Positions 27,165 to 36,204 of a stretch of DNA of 64,000 nucleotides are shown here, in pieces; the stretch's first letter is position 1; each line of letters begins with the position of its first letter. The notes under the pieces are model-generated. The model searched no databases, had not been told where the DNA came from, and was given only the letters and a program-made list of their open reading frames with translations. A program made the position numbers and the translations under genes. Where the stretch lies: positions 1-64,000 of the forward strand of contig NZ_JALRNF010000028.1 in assembly GCF_030272895.1 (NCBI RefSeq), in the 5' to 3' direction. This DNA is from Pseudomonas sp. BGr12 (GTDB lineage Bacteria > Pseudomonadota > Gammaproteobacteria > Pseudomonadales > Pseudomonadaceae).

Positions 27165-28274
27165 ATGAGCCTGCTGCTTGAGCCTTATACCCTGCGCCAC
27201 CTGACCCTGCCCAACCGCATTGTCGTCTCACCCATGTGCCAGTATTCGGCAGTCGATGGCCTGGCCAACGACTGGCACCTCGTGCACCTGGGCAGCCGGG
27301 CGGTGGGCGGCGCCGGGCTGGTGTTCACCGAAGCCACCGCAGTCACCGCCCAAGGGCGCATTACCGCCCAGGACCTGGGCCTGTGGGACGACGCGCAGAT
27401 TCCGCCGTTGCAACGCATCACCCGCTTCATCACCGCCCAGGGCGCCGTGCCCGGGATCCAGCTGGCCCACGCCGGGCGCAAGGCCAGCACCCACCGGCCC
27501 TGGTTGGGCAAGCATGGCAGCGTGAAGGCCGAAGACGGCGGCTGGACGCCCGTGGGCCCTTCGCCGATTGCCTTCGACCCGGAACACGCCAAGCCCACCG
27601 AACTGAACAAGGCGCAGATCGACGACATCATCCAGGCCTTTGTCGAGGCGGCACGGCGGGCACTCAAGGCCGGCTTCAAGGTCGTGGAGGTGCATGCTGC
27701 CCATGGCTACCTGTTGCATCAGTTCCTTTCACCGCTGAGCAACCAGCGTCGGGATGAATACGGCAGTTGTTTCGAGAACCGCATCCGCCTGACCCTGCAG
27801 GTGACTGAAGCCGTGCGCGAGGTCTGGCCGGAGGAGTTGCCGGTGTTCGTGCGCTTGTCGGCCACCGACTGGGTGGAGGATGGCTGGAACCCGGATGAAA
27901 CCGTGGAGCTGGCCAAGCGCCTGAGGGCGCTGGGCGTCGACCTGATCGATGTGTCTTCGGGGGGCACCTCTGTGAACGCGGAGATTCCCGTGGGGCCGGG
28001 CTACCAGACCCGGTTTGCCGAAAGGATCCGCGTCGAGTCGCGCATTCCGACCGGCGCGGTGGGGATGATCACCGATTCGATGCAGGCCGAGCACATCCTG
28101 CGCCAACCCCAGGCCGACCTGATCTTCCTGGCCCGGGAACTGCTGCGTGACCCGTATTGGCCGCTGCATGCCGACGAAGACCTGCAGCCGGGGCTCAAGG
28201 CCATCTGGCCGGCGCAGTACCAGCGGGCGACCCATCGGGAGCAACCGATCCACGAGTCCGACCTGCGTGATTGA
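27165..28274 (+). CDS. Old yellow enzyme family NADH:flavin oxidoreductase (YqjM/XenA-like)
   Basis: A 369-residue FMN ene-reductase. The N-terminus LLEPYTLRHLTLPNRIVVSPMCQYS, the HAGRK segment near residue 103 and HAAHGYLLHQFLSP near residue 176 (substrate-binding histidines) place it in the class II, YqjM/XenA-like branch. Such enzymes reduce activated C=C bonds and can act on nitro-compounds with NAD(P)H. GGGAGG precedes the ATG. It lies downstream of recJ and is closed by a REP pair. The exact substrate is unknown. Confidence 0.88.
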   Translation: MSLLLEPYTLRHLTLPNRIVVSPMCQYSAVDGLANDWHLVHLGSRAVGGAGLVFTEATAVTAQGRITAQDLGLWDDAQIPPLQRITRFITAQGAVPGIQLAHAGRKASTHRPWLGKHGSVKAEDGGWTPVGPSPIAFDPEHAKPTELNKAQIDDIIQAFVEAARRALKAGFKVVEVHAAHGYLLHQFLSPLSNQRRDEYGSCFENRIRLTLQVTEAVREVWPEELPVFVRLSATDWVEDGWNPDETVELAKRLRALGVDLIDVSSGGTSVNAEIPVGPGYQTRFAERIRVESRIPTGAVGMITDSMQAEHILRQPQADLIFLARELLRDPYWPLHADEDLQPGLKAIWPAQYQRATHREQPIHESDLRD

Positions 28275-28293
28275 TCACAGCCGATCGACTGCA

Positions 28294-28360
28294 GGTAGGA
28301 GCGGGCTTGCCCCGCGATGTGACTGTCAACATGCAATCGCGGGGCAAGCCCGCTCCTACC
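28294..28360. repeat. Paired REP palindrome
   Basis: GGTAGGAGCGGGCTTGCCCC and its complement form a long hairpin between the convergent OYE-family and hicB genes. Confidence 0.9.
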
Positions 28361-28394
28361 GAGCCTGACGGCAGCGGCTACGCGCAATGGTGCT

Positions 28395-28727
28395 TCAGGC
28401 GTGCGCTGCCCGGTTCAACACTTCGCTGACCCACTGGTTGATACTCTTGTCGGCCAGTTCAGCCTTTGCAGCCACACTGGCATGCAGTGCGGGCTCCAGA
28501 CGCAGGCTGAGCTTGCCGGAGTAAGCTTTTTGCGGCTCTCGTCCCAGGCGGGCACAGGTCTGCAAGTAATCGTCGACGGCTTCTTCGAAAGCATTGCGCA
28601 ACTCGCTGACCGATTCGCCGTGAAAACCGATGACATCGCGGATACCTGCCACATGGCCAATCAGCAATTGGTCTTCATCGCTGTATTCAATGCGGGCGGC
28701 ATAGCCTTTGTAGGTCATAACATTCAT
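28395..28727 (-). CDS. hicB: HicB-family antitoxin
   Basis: A 110-residue antitoxin. Residues 1-60 form a HicB-like (partial RNase H) fold that masks the toxin (YKGYAARIEYSDEDQLLIGHV, IRDVIGFHGESVSELR), and residues about 75-110 form a ribbon-helix-helix DNA-binding tail (KLSLRLEPALHASVAAKAELADKS is partly visible). The start at 28727 has AGGAG upstream and overlaps the hicA stop by 4 bases. Its RHH tail probably binds the palindrome at the hicA start. Confidence 0.9.
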   Translation of the reverse strand: MNVMTYKGYAARIEYSDEDQLLIGHVAGIRDVIGFHGESVSELRNAFEEAVDDYLQTCARLGREPQKAYSGKLSLRLEPALHASVAAKAELADKSINQWVSEVLNRAAHA

Positions 28728-28978
28728 GGGGTCACTCCTGCCTGTTCGAGAAACGGGCGTGCATCGCGAATCTGGTAAGGCTTGGCCTCTTTGTCCGGGT
28801 GAGGGCGATGAAAGGTCGCAATCACGCCGTTGAGTTCGAAGCGAACTCGGGAGCCTCTGCCTTCGATGAGCCTGGCCCCTGCGCCGAGCAACAGTGATTC
28901 GATGCGGGCCCATTCCAGGCTTCGGGGTAGTGGTTTGCCGAAGATCGACTTCAGTGTGCCGCGTTGATGATTATTCAT
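28724..28978 (-). CDS. hicA: HicA-family mRNA interferase toxin
   Basis: An 84-residue toxin with a double-stranded-RNA-binding-like fold. The active-site histidine is expected in ATFHRPHPDKE near residues 54-64, preceded by GSRVRFELNG. HicA enzymes cleave translated mRNA. It is the first gene of a hicAB operon, overlapping hicB by 4 bases. No Shine-Dalgarno sequence precedes the ATG at 28978; instead a perfect palindrome touches the start codon, so the mRNA may be leaderless. Later in-frame starts would remove the conserved N-terminal segment. Confidence 0.88.
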   Translation of the reverse strand: MNNHQRGTLKSIFGKPLPRSLEWARIESLLLGAGARLIEGRGSRVRFELNGVIATFHRPHPDKEAKPYQIRDARPFLEQAGVTP

Positions 28979-28998
28979 GGTATCAGATTATGATACCA
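28978..28998. promoter_or_regulatory. Palindromic operator/promoter of hicAB
   Basis: TGGTATCA and TGATACCA form a perfect 8-bp inverted repeat with a 5-base spacer, ending on the first base of the hicA start codon. Reading on the minus strand, TTGATG and a TATCATAAT-like -10 region overlap it. It is the likely HicB binding site and hicAB promoter. Confidence 0.7.
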
Positions 28999-29059
28999 GC
29001 CCATAAGCATCAACGCGGTTCCTGTGGGAAAAGGCCGTGAGTGATGGGGGATCTTGCCT

Positions 29060-30484
29060 TTAATGCTTGAACATCACATGCCGCACACAGGTGTAATCCT
29101 CCAGCCCATACATCGACATGTCCTTGCCATATCCCGACAGCTTCTGCCCACCATGGGGCATTTCGCTGACCAGCATGAAGTGGGTGTTGACCCAGGTGCA
29201 GCCGTACTGCAACCGCGCCGACACGCGGTGGGCGCGACCGACATCGGCGGTCCACAGCGACGAGGCCAGGCCGTAATCGGAATCGTTGGCCCAGGCCAGC
29301 GCTTGCTCTTCGGTATCGAAGCGGGTCACCGACACTACCGGGCCAAACACTTCACGGCGCACGATCTCGTCATCCTGCCGGGCGTCGGCCAGCACCGTCG
29401 GTTCGAAGAAGAAACCATCACCCGGCACCACCTTGCCACCGGTCACCAGGCGGATATGCGGCTGGGCAATGGCGCGCTCGACCATGCCGACAACCTTGTC
29501 GCGGTGCTGGGCGCTGACCAGTGGGCCCAGCTCAGTGCCTTCGGCGTCCTGCAGGCCATGCTTGATGCTGGCCACCGCAGCGCCGAGCTTTTCGACGAAC
29601 TTTTCGTAGATCCCCGCCTGGGCATAGATGCGGCACGCCGCCGTGCAGTCCTGGCCGGCGTTGTAGAAGCCGAAGGTACGGATGCCGTCCACGGCGGCAT
29701 CGATGTCGGCGTCGTCGAAGATGATCACCGGCGCCTTGCCGCCCAGTTCCATATGGGTGCGTTTGACCGTGTCGGCGGTGCTGGCGACGATATGGGCGCC
29801 GGTGGCGATGGACCCTGTCAGCGAGACCATGCGCACTTTCGGGTGGGTCACCAGCGGCGCGCCCACGCTCTGGCCCTTGCCGAACAGGATGTTCAGCACA
29901 CCGGCCGGGAACAGCGGCGCGGCCAGTTCGCCCAGGCGCAGGGCGGTCAGCGGGGTCAGCTCGGACGGCTTGAGCACCACGGTGTTGCCGGCGGCCAGGG
30001 CCGGGGCGATCTTCCAGGCGACCATCATCAACGGGTAGTTCCACGGCGCGATGGACGCCACCACGCCCAGCGGGTCGCGGCGGATCATCGAAGTGTGGCC
30101 CGGCAGGTACTCGCCACCGGCCGAACCACTCATGCAGCGATTGGCGCCGGCGAAGAAGCGGAACACGTCGGCAATCGCCGGCAGCTCGTCGTGCAGCGCG
30201 GCATGGTAGGGCTTGCCGCAGTTGTTCGATTCCAGGCGCGCCAGCTCCGGGGCATGGGCGTCGATCAGGTCGGCCAGTTTCAACAGCAGCAGCGAGCGCT
30301 CCTTGGGCGTGGTCTGCGACCAGGCCTCGAACGCATGGTCGGCGGCGCGCACGGCACTGTCCACCTGGGCCGCCGTGGCCTCGGGGATCTCCACCAGGGT
30401 GGTGCCCAGGGCCGGGTTGAGCACGGCATGGCTTGCGCCTTCACCGGTAACCAGTTGGCCGTTGATCAGCAGTTTGGTTTGCAT
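29060..30484 (-). CDS. patD: Gamma-aminobutyraldehyde dehydrogenase (PatD/YdcW)
   Basis: A 474-residue NAD-dependent aldehyde dehydrogenase converting 4-aminobutanal, from putrescine, to GABA. Its length and catalytic numbering, E246 (MELGGKAP) and C280 ([11 protein letters not shown]), equal those of E. coli YdcW/PatD. The ATG at 30484 has GGAGG upstream. It is the last gene of a five-gene run with a polyamine-type ABC transporter, the same arrangement as E. coli ydcSTUV-patD. A close paralogue lies upstream at 34632. Confidence 0.88.
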   Translation of the reverse strand: MQTKLLINGQLVTGEGASHAVLNPALGTTLVEIPEATAAQVDSAVRAADHAFEAWSQTTPKERSLLLLKLADLIDAHAPELARLESNNCGKPYHAALHDELPAIADVFRFFAGANRCMSGSAGGEYLPGHTSMIRRDPLGVVASIAPWNYPLMMVAWKIAPALAAGNTVVLKPSELTPLTALRLGELAAPLFPAGVLNILFGKGQSVGAPLVTHPKVRMVSLTGSIATGAHIVASTADTVKRTHMELGGKAPVIIFDDADIDAAVDGIRTFGFYNAGQDCTAACRIYAQAGIYEKFVEKLGAAVASIKHGLQDAEGTELGPLVSAQHRDKVVGMVERAIAQPHIRLVTGGKVVPGDGFFFEPTVLADARQDDEIVRREVFGPVVSVTRFDTEEQALAWANDSDYGLASSLWTADVGRAHRVSARLQYGCTWVNTHFMLVSEMPHGGQKLSGYGKDMSMYGLEDYTCVRHVMFKH

Positions 30485-30503
30485 CGGGGAAATCCTCCGG
30501 GAG

Positions 30504-31310
30504 TTATTTGCCGCTGCCGGCAACACTTTCGCCGCCGCGGGTCAGGTAATAGGCGCCAAGGATCGGCAGCATGGTCACCAGCATCACCAGCATGGCGACC
30601 ACGTTGGTCACCGGTACGTCCCGCGGGCGGCTGAGCTGGTTGAGCAACCAGATCGGCAAGGTGCGTTCGTGACCGGCGGTGAAGGTGGTGACGATGATCT
30701 CGTCGAACGACAAGGCAAAGGCCAGCATGCCGCCGGCCAGCAGGGCCGAGCCGAGGTTGGGCAGGATGATGTAGCGGAAGGTCTGCCAGCCGTCGGCGCC
30801 CAGGTCCATCGACGCTTCGATCAGGCTCTGGGAGGTGCGCCGCAGGCGGGCGATGACGTTGTTGTAGACGATCACTACGCAGAAGGTCGCGTGGCCGACG
30901 ACGATGGTGAAGATGCCGGGCTCGATCCCCAAGGTCTTGAAGGCCGACAGCAGGGCGATACCGGTGATGATCCCGGGCAGGGCGATGGGCAGGATCAGCA
31001 TCAGCGAGATGCTTTCCTTGCCGAAGAAGTTGCGTCGGTACAAGGCCGCCGAGGCCAGGGTGCCGAGCACCAGGGCGATCAGGGTGGCCAGGCACGCGAC
31101 CTGCAACGACAGCTTGATCGACTCGAGCACGTCGGGCCGTGCGAACGCCACGCTGAACCACTTCAAGGTAAAGCCCTGGGGCGGGAAGCTGAACGCCGCG
31201 TCTTCGGTGTTGAAGGCGTAGAGGAAGATGATCAGGATCGGGAAGTGCAGGAACACCAACCCGCCCCAGGCGGCCAGGCGCAGGCCCAGCGAGGCTTTTT
31301 CAGAGTGCAT
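30504..31310 (-). CDS. ABC transporter permease (PotC/YdcV-like)
   Basis: A 268-residue inner-membrane permease with about six helices and a BPD_transp_1 domain. The EAA-type cytoplasmic loop is seen near residue 160 ([20 protein letters not shown]). It overlaps the end of the preceding permease gene by 11 bases and precedes patD by 19 bp. By similarity and context it forms the channel of a putrescine or spermidine importer with the gene at 31300. Confidence 0.9.
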   Translation of the reverse strand: MHSEKASLGLRLAAWGGLVFLHFPILIIFLYAFNTEDAAFSFPPQGFTLKWFSVAFARPDVLESIKLSLQVACLATLIALVLGTLASAALYRRNFFGKESISLMLILPIALPGIITGIALLSAFKTLGIEPGIFTIVVGHATFCVVIVYNNVIARLRRTSQSLIEASMDLGADGWQTFRYIILPNLGSALLAGGMLAFALSFDEIIVTTFTAGHERTLPIWLLNQLSRPRDVPVTNVVAMLVMLVTMLPILGAYYLTRGGESVAGSGK

Positions 31311-32250
31311 CGAAGGCCCCCAGGCGTTTGACGATGGACAGGTACAGGGCGATCAGCACGATGGGCACCAGGGTGAAGGCTGCGGCCATCGGCATGTTGC
31401 CGATCGCGCCCTGCTGGGCGTAGACCATGCCGCCGATGAAGTAGCCGGGCGGGCCCACCAGTTGCGGCACGATGAAGTCGCCCAGGGTCAGCGAGAAGGT
31501 GAAGATCGAGCCGGCGGCAATGCCCGGCACCGACAGCGGCAGGACCACCTGCATGAAGGTCTGCCGCGGCCGTGCACCGAGGTCGGCCGAGGCCTGCAGC
31601 AGCGACGGCGGCAGGCGCTCGAGCGAGGCCTGGATCGGCAGGATCATGAACGGCAGCCAGATGTAGACGAACACCAGAAAACGCCCCAGGTGCGAGGTCG
31701 ACAGGGTGCTGCCGCCCACCCCCGGGATGCCGAGGATGAACTGCAGCACGGCTTCCAGGTGCAGTTGCTGGACGAACCACTGGGCCACGCCGCCCTTGGC
31801 CAGCAGCAGGGTCCAGGCGTAGGCCTTGACGATGTAGCTGGCCCACATCGGCATCATCACCGCGATGTAGAAGAACGCCTTGGTCTTGCCGGTGGTGTAG
31901 CGCGCCATGTAGTAGGCGATCGGGAAGGCCAGGGTGGCGCTGGCGAGGGATACGGCGATGGCCATCACCAGGGTGCGCAGGATGATGTCGAAGTTCGCCG
32001 GGTTGAACAGCGCGGCGAAGTTGGCCAGGGTCAGGTCCGGCGTCACCGCCATGGTGAAGTCGTCGAAGGTGTAGAAACCCTGCCACAAGAGGTTCAGCAG
32101 CGAGCCGAGGTAGATCGCGCCGAACCACAGCAGCGGCGGGATCAGCAGCATCAGCAGGTACAGGTTGGGGCGCCGGTAGAGCAGGTTGGAGAGGCGCCGA
32201 AGCGGCGAGTCCGCCGGCTGCACGGCCGGTTTTTCCAGGGCCAGGCTCAT
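31300..32250 (-). CDS. ABC transporter permease (PotB/YdcU-like)
   Basis: A 316-residue permease with about six helices and an EAA loop near residue 230 ([22 protein letters not shown]). The N-terminus has a short polar lead before the first helix. It starts 1 bp after the ATPase gene stop, and its own end overlaps the next permease gene, so coupled translation is expected. It is the first of the two channel subunits of the polyamine-type transporter. Confidence 0.9.
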   Translation of the reverse strand: MSLALEKPAVQPADSPLRRLSNLLYRRPNLYLLMLLIPPLLWFGAIYLGSLLNLLWQGFYTFDDFTMAVTPDLTLANFAALFNPANFDIILRTLVMAIAVSLASATLAFPIAYYMARYTTGKTKAFFYIAVMMPMWASYIVKAYAWTLLLAKGGVAQWFVQQLHLEAVLQFILGIPGVGGSTLSTSHLGRFLVFVYIWLPFMILPIQASLERLPPSLLQASADLGARPRQTFMQVVLPLSVPGIAAGSIFTFSLTLGDFIVPQLVGPPGYFIGGMVYAQQGAIGNMPMAAAFTLVPIVLIALYLSIVKRLGAFDAL

Positions 32251-32251
32251 C

Positions 32252-33289
32252 TCAGCGGCCCTCGCCCAGGACGGTTTCCTGCAGCGCGGTCATCGCCTCG
32301 CGGGCCCAGCGGGCCTGCACGCGCTGGCCGGGTTGCCAGCTCTGTGCCTGCTCCTGCCATTGGTTGTTGGCCTGGCTCACCGCCAGCAGCTGGCCGTTGT
32401 CCAGCTTCAGTTCGAAGCGGGTGGCGCTGCCCTGGTACTGGATATCGTGGAGCAGGCCGCTGACCTGTACTTCATGGCTGGCGGCGGTGCCCTCCAGGCG
32501 AATGTGTTCGGGGCGGATGGAGAAGGGCAACTGGCTGCCGTTGAGCTGTTCGGCCAATTCGCCGCGGACCACGTTGGAGGTGCCGACGAACTCGGCGACG
32601 AAGGTGGTGGCCGGTTTCATGTACAGGTTGCGCGGGGTGTCGACCTGTTCGATGCGCCCGCGGTTGAACACCGCCACGCGGTCGGACATCGACAGCGCCT
32701 CGGTCTGGTCGTGGGTGACGAAGATGAAGGTGATGCCCAGTTGGCGCTGGAGTTTCTTCAGTTCGCTCTGCATCTGCTCGCGCAGCTTCAGGTCCAGGGC
32801 ACCGAGGGGCTCATCGAGCAGCAGCACCCGTGGTCGGTTGACCAGGGCGCGGGCCAGGGCCACGCGCTGGCGCTGGCCGCCGGACAGCTGCGCCGGCTTG
32901 CGTTCGCCATAACCGCCCAGGGCGACCATGGCCAGGGCCTCCTCGGCGCGGGCGTGACGCTCCTGCTTGCCGACGCCCTTGACCTTCAGGCCATAGGCGA
33001 CGTTGTCGCGTACGTTCATGTGCGGGAACAGCGCGTAGTCCTGGAACACCGTGTTCACGTCGCGCTGGTAGGGCGGCAGGCCTGCGGCCTCGGCGCCGTG
33101 GATGCGGATCGAGCCGCTGCTGGGTTGTTCGAAGCCGGCGATCAGGCGCAGGCAGGTGGTCTTGCCCGAGCCTGAGGGGCCGAGCATGGAAAAGAACTCG
33201 CCGTCCTGAATGTCGATGGAAACCCGGTCGACGGCCTTGACCTCGCCGAAGGTGCGGGAAACCTGGGTGAACTGGACTGCAAGGGTCAT
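32252..33289 (-). CDS. ABC transporter ATP-binding protein (PotA/YdcT-like)
   Basis: A 345-residue ATPase. Walker A is GPSGSGKTT near residues 39-47, the signature LSGGQRQRVALARAL near residue 135, Walker B VLLLDEPLGALD near residue 160, and the switch histidine follows in VTHDQTEA. A C-terminal TOBE domain (residues about 255-345) is typical of polyamine importers. The start at 33289 was chosen for domain fit; the open frame upstream runs into REP sequence. Confidence 0.92.
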   Translation of the reverse strand: MTLAVQFTQVSRTFGEVKAVDRVSIDIQDGEFFSMLGPSGSGKTTCLRLIAGFEQPSSGSIRIHGAEAAGLPPYQRDVNTVFQDYALFPHMNVRDNVAYGLKVKGVGKQERHARAEEALAMVALGGYGERKPAQLSGGQRQRVALARALVNRPRVLLLDEPLGALDLKLREQMQSELKKLQRQLGITFIFVTHDQTEALSMSDRVAVFNRGRIEQVDTPRNLYMKPATTFVAEFVGTSNVVRGELAEQLNGSQLPFSIRPEHIRLEGTAASHEVQVSGLLHDIQYQGSATRFELKLDNGQLLAVSQANNQWQEQAQSWQPGQRVQARWAREAMTALQETVLGEGR

Positions 33290-33341
33290 GATGGTGTTGC
33301 TCCGGGGGAAGGCTTTTGAATGCTGGCGAGGCGGGGCTCGC

Positions 33342-33397
33342 AATCGCGGGGCAAGCCCGCTCCTACCGGATCTGTAGGAGCGGGCTTGCCCCGCGAT
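33342..33397. repeat. Paired REP palindrome inside the transporter operon
   Basis: Two facing REP cores form a long hairpin between the binding-protein gene and the ATPase gene. In this position it could lower downstream expression or stabilise the binding-protein mRNA, giving more binding protein than membrane components. Confidence 0.88.
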
Positions 33398-33403
33398 AGG
33401 GCC

Positions 33404-34555
33404 TCAACGGCCGCCCATGATCGCGATGTAATCCTGGGTCCAGCGGCTATAGGGCACGAACTTGCCGCCTTCGGCCTGCGGGGTTTTCCAGAAGGCGATC
33501 TTGTCGAAATTGTCGAAACCGTTGGTCTTGCAGCCTTCGGCGCCGAGCAGTTCACTGCCGGTGCAGGCCGCCGGTACCGCCGGCAATGAGCCGAACCAGG
33601 CCGCCACGTCGCCCTGGACCTTCGGTTGCAGCGACCAGTCCATCCACTTGTAGGCACAGTTCGGATGCTTGGCTTCGGCATGCAGCATGGTGGTATCGGC
33701 CCAACCGGTGGCGCCTTCCTTCGGAATGGTCGAGGACACCGGCTGCTTGTCTGCCTGCAGGCCGTTGACCATGTAGCCCCACGAACTGCTGGCCACCACG
33801 CCTTCGTTCTTCACGTCGCTCATCTGCACGGTCGCGTCGTGCCAGTAGCGATGGATCAGCGGCTGCTGCTGGCGCAGCAGGTCGAGCACGGCCTTGTACT
33901 GGGTTTCGTTCAGCTCATAGGGGTTCTGGATGCCCAGTTCCGGCTTGGCCGACTTCAGGTACAGCGCTGCGTCGGCGATGTAGATCGGCCCGTCATAGGC
34001 TTGCACGCGGCCCTTGTTCGGCTTGCCGTCGGGCAGCTCTTGCGGTTCGAACACCACGCTCCAGCTGGTCGGCGCCTGCGTGAACACGTTGGTGTTGTAC
34101 ATCAGTACGTTCGGACCCCACTGGTAAGGGGTGCCATAGGCTTGCTTGTTCACCGTGTACCAGGCGCCATCCTTCAGGCGCGGGTCGATGTTCTTCCAGT
34201 TGGGGATCAGCGCGGTGTTGATCGGTTGCACCCGCTTGCCGACGATCAGGCGCAGCGAAGCGTCGCCCGAGGCGGTCACCAGGTCATAGCCACCCTTGGT
34301 CATCAGGCTGACCATCTCGTCGGAGGTGGCGGCGGTCTTGACGTTGACCTTGCAGCCGGTCTCTTTCTCGAAACCGGTCACCCAGTCGTAGGCCTTGTCG
34401 CTTTCGCCGCGCTCGATGTAGCCGGGCCAGGCGACGATGTCCAATTGGCCTTCACCAGCACCCACCGCCTTGAGCGGCTCGGCGGCCTGCAGGCCGGTGC
34501 TGACCAGCAGGGCGGTACTCAGGGCGCTGAGCAATGCGGTCTTGTGCGCTGACAT
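33404..34555 (-). CDS. Periplasmic polyamine-type substrate-binding protein (YdcS-like)
   Basis: A 383-residue secreted protein with a signal peptide (residues 1-24, cut after LQAA). The mature part resembles the PotD/SpuD/YdcS group: LDIVAWPGYIERG near residue 40, TKGGYDLVTASGDASLRL near residue 90 and YGTPYQWGPNVLMYNT near residue 145. AGGGA precedes the ATG. It is the first gene of the transporter operon, 76 bp after the second ALDH gene. Ligand identity (putrescine, spermidine or other) is inferred only from family and from patD. Confidence 0.88.
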   Translation of the reverse strand: MSAHKTALLSALSTALLVSTGLQAAEPLKAVGAGEGQLDIVAWPGYIERGESDKAYDWVTGFEKETGCKVNVKTAATSDEMVSLMTKGGYDLVTASGDASLRLIVGKRVQPINTALIPNWKNIDPRLKDGAWYTVNKQAYGTPYQWGPNVLMYNTNVFTQAPTSWSVVFEPQELPDGKPNKGRVQAYDGPIYIADAALYLKSAKPELGIQNPYELNETQYKAVLDLLRQQQPLIHRYWHDATVQMSDVKNEGVVASSSWGYMVNGLQADKQPVSSTIPKEGATGWADTTMLHAEAKHPNCAYKWMDWSLQPKVQGDVAAWFGSLPAVPAACTGSELLGAEGCKTNGFDNFDKIAFWKTPQAEGGKFVPYSRWTQDYIAIMGGR

Positions 34556-34631
34556 GGTGTTCCCTCTTGTTTGAAATTATGGTCGGGGCAGTGGCAAACA
34601 AAGGTACAAGCGTAGTGCGGTTATGGTCGGT

Positions 34632-36095
34632 TCATTCAAGGTGCTCGCCATGGCGCGCCATGATGTGGCGCACCACGCTGTAGTCCTGCAGCGAATCGCT
34701 GGACAGGTCCTTGCCGTAGCCCGAGCGCTTCAGGCCACCATGGGGCATCTCGCTGACCAGCATGAAATGACTGTTGATCCAGGTGCAGCCGTACTGCAGG
34801 CGGTTGGCGATCTGCATGGCCTTGTCCAGGTTGCGGGTCCACACCGAAGAGGCCAGGCCGTATTCGGAGTCGTTGGCCCAGTCCACGGCCTGGCTCAGTT
34901 CGTCGAAGCGGGTCACCGTGACCACCGGGCCGAACACCTCGCGCTGGACGATCTCGTCGCTCTGCCGACAGCCCGCCAGCAGCGTCGGCTGGTAAAAGAA
35001 ACCCGGGCCCGAATGCACGGCGGCACCGGTCACCCGTTCGATATGCGGCTGGCTCAGGGCGCGCTCGACGAAACTGGCGACGCGGTCGCGCTGGCGCGGG
35101 GTGATCAGCGGGCCGATCTCGTTGTCGGCGTCGCGCTTGCCGGCAAAACGCAGGCTCGATACCGCGCTGCCCAGCTCCGCCACCAGCCGGTCGTGGATGC
35201 CGGCCTGGGCGTAGATGCGACAGGCGGCGGTGCAGTCCTGGCCAGCGTTGTAATAACCGTAGCTGCGCACACCTTCGATCACGGCCTGTAGGTCGGCGTC
35301 GTTGCAGACGATCACCGGGGCCTTGCCACCCAGTTCCAGATGGGTGCGCTTGAGTGTGCGGGAGGCGGCCTGGAGAATTTTCTGGCCGGTGACGATATCG
35401 CCAGTCAGCGACACCATGCGCACCCTGGCGTGGCTGACCAGGTGGCTGCCGACGCTTTCGCCACCCCCGCAGACAATGTTCAGCACACCGGCCGGCAGCA
35501 GTTCGTTGAGCGCCGGCGCCAGGGCCAGGATCGACAGCGGGGTGTGCTCGGAGGGCTTGAACACCAAGGTGTTGCCGGCCGCCAGCGCCGGGGCGATCTT
35601 CCAGGCGGCCATCATGATCGGGTAGTTCCAGGGGGCGATGGAGGCGACCACGCCGAGCGGGTCGCGGCGCACCATGCTGGTGTAGCCGGGCAGGTATTCG
35701 CCCGCCAGCTGGCCGGTCTGGCAACGCACGGCACCGGCGAAGAAGCGGAACACATCGATGGCCGCCGGCAGGTCGTCCTGGCGCGCCAGGTGCAGGGGCT
35801 TGCCGCAGTTCAGGGCTTCCAGGCGGGCGATGGGTTCAAGTTGTTTTTGCAGGGCATCGGCGATGGCCAGCAGCACATTGGCGCGTTGTTGCGGGGTGCT
35901 GCGCGACCAGCTGGCGAAGGCACGGTGTGCGGCCTGGATGGCCGCCTCGACCTGCTCGGCGCTGGCTTCGGGCACCTGGGCAAGGACTTCACCGGTGGCC
36001 GGGTTGAAGATGGCCTCGGCGCGACCGGCGCCGGCCACCAGCTCACCATCGATCAGCAGCGCGGTACACAGCGGGGTAGAAGATGTAGCTGGCAT
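34632..36095 (-). CDS. Aldehyde dehydrogenase, paralogue of PatD
   Basis: A 487-residue NAD-dependent aldehyde dehydrogenase with catalytic E254 and C288 ([11 protein letters not shown]), strongly similar along its length to the PatD-like enzyme at 29060. Shared segments include [23 protein letters not shown] and SGYGKD. It probably oxidises an aminoaldehyde or related aldehyde; the duplicate may have a different substrate. It lies between a LysR regulator and the binding-protein gene, all on the minus strand. A LysR-type palindrome lies 95 bases before its start. Confidence 0.87.
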   Translation of the reverse strand: MPATSSTPLCTALLIDGELVAGAGRAEAIFNPATGEVLAQVPEASAEQVEAAIQAAHRAFASWSRSTPQQRANVLLAIADALQKQLEPIARLEALNCGKPLHLARQDDLPAAIDVFRFFAGAVRCQTGQLAGEYLPGYTSMVRRDPLGVVASIAPWNYPIMMAAWKIAPALAAGNTLVFKPSEHTPLSILALAPALNELLPAGVLNIVCGGGESVGSHLVSHARVRMVSLTGDIVTGQKILQAASRTLKRTHLELGGKAPVIVCNDADLQAVIEGVRSYGYYNAGQDCTAACRIYAQAGIHDRLVAELGSAVSSLRFAGKRDADNEIGPLITPRQRDRVASFVERALSQPHIERVTGAAVHSGPGFFYQPTLLAGCRQSDEIVQREVFGPVVTVTRFDELSQAVDWANDSEYGLASSVWTRNLDKAMQIANRLQYGCTWINSHFMLVSEMPHGGLKRSGYGKDLSSDSLQDYSVVRHIMARHGEHLE

Positions 36096-36189
36096 GCGGG
36101 CTCTCTTTGTTCTTGTGGCGGCCGTTGCATCAGCCTAGAGACTAGAGTGGCCCGCGCAGGCCGACAAATTCTAAATATTGAAGGCGGCG

Positions 36190-36204
36190 TTCGATTAAAT
36201 CGAA
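36190..36204. promoter_or_regulatory. Candidate LysR-type binding palindrome
   Basis: TTCGATTAAATCGAA is a perfect interrupted dyad containing the T-N11-A pattern of LysR boxes. It overlaps the stop codon of the LysR gene and lies about 95 bases before the ALDH start. On the minus strand TAGAAT follows as a possible -10 box. Confidence 0.55.
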
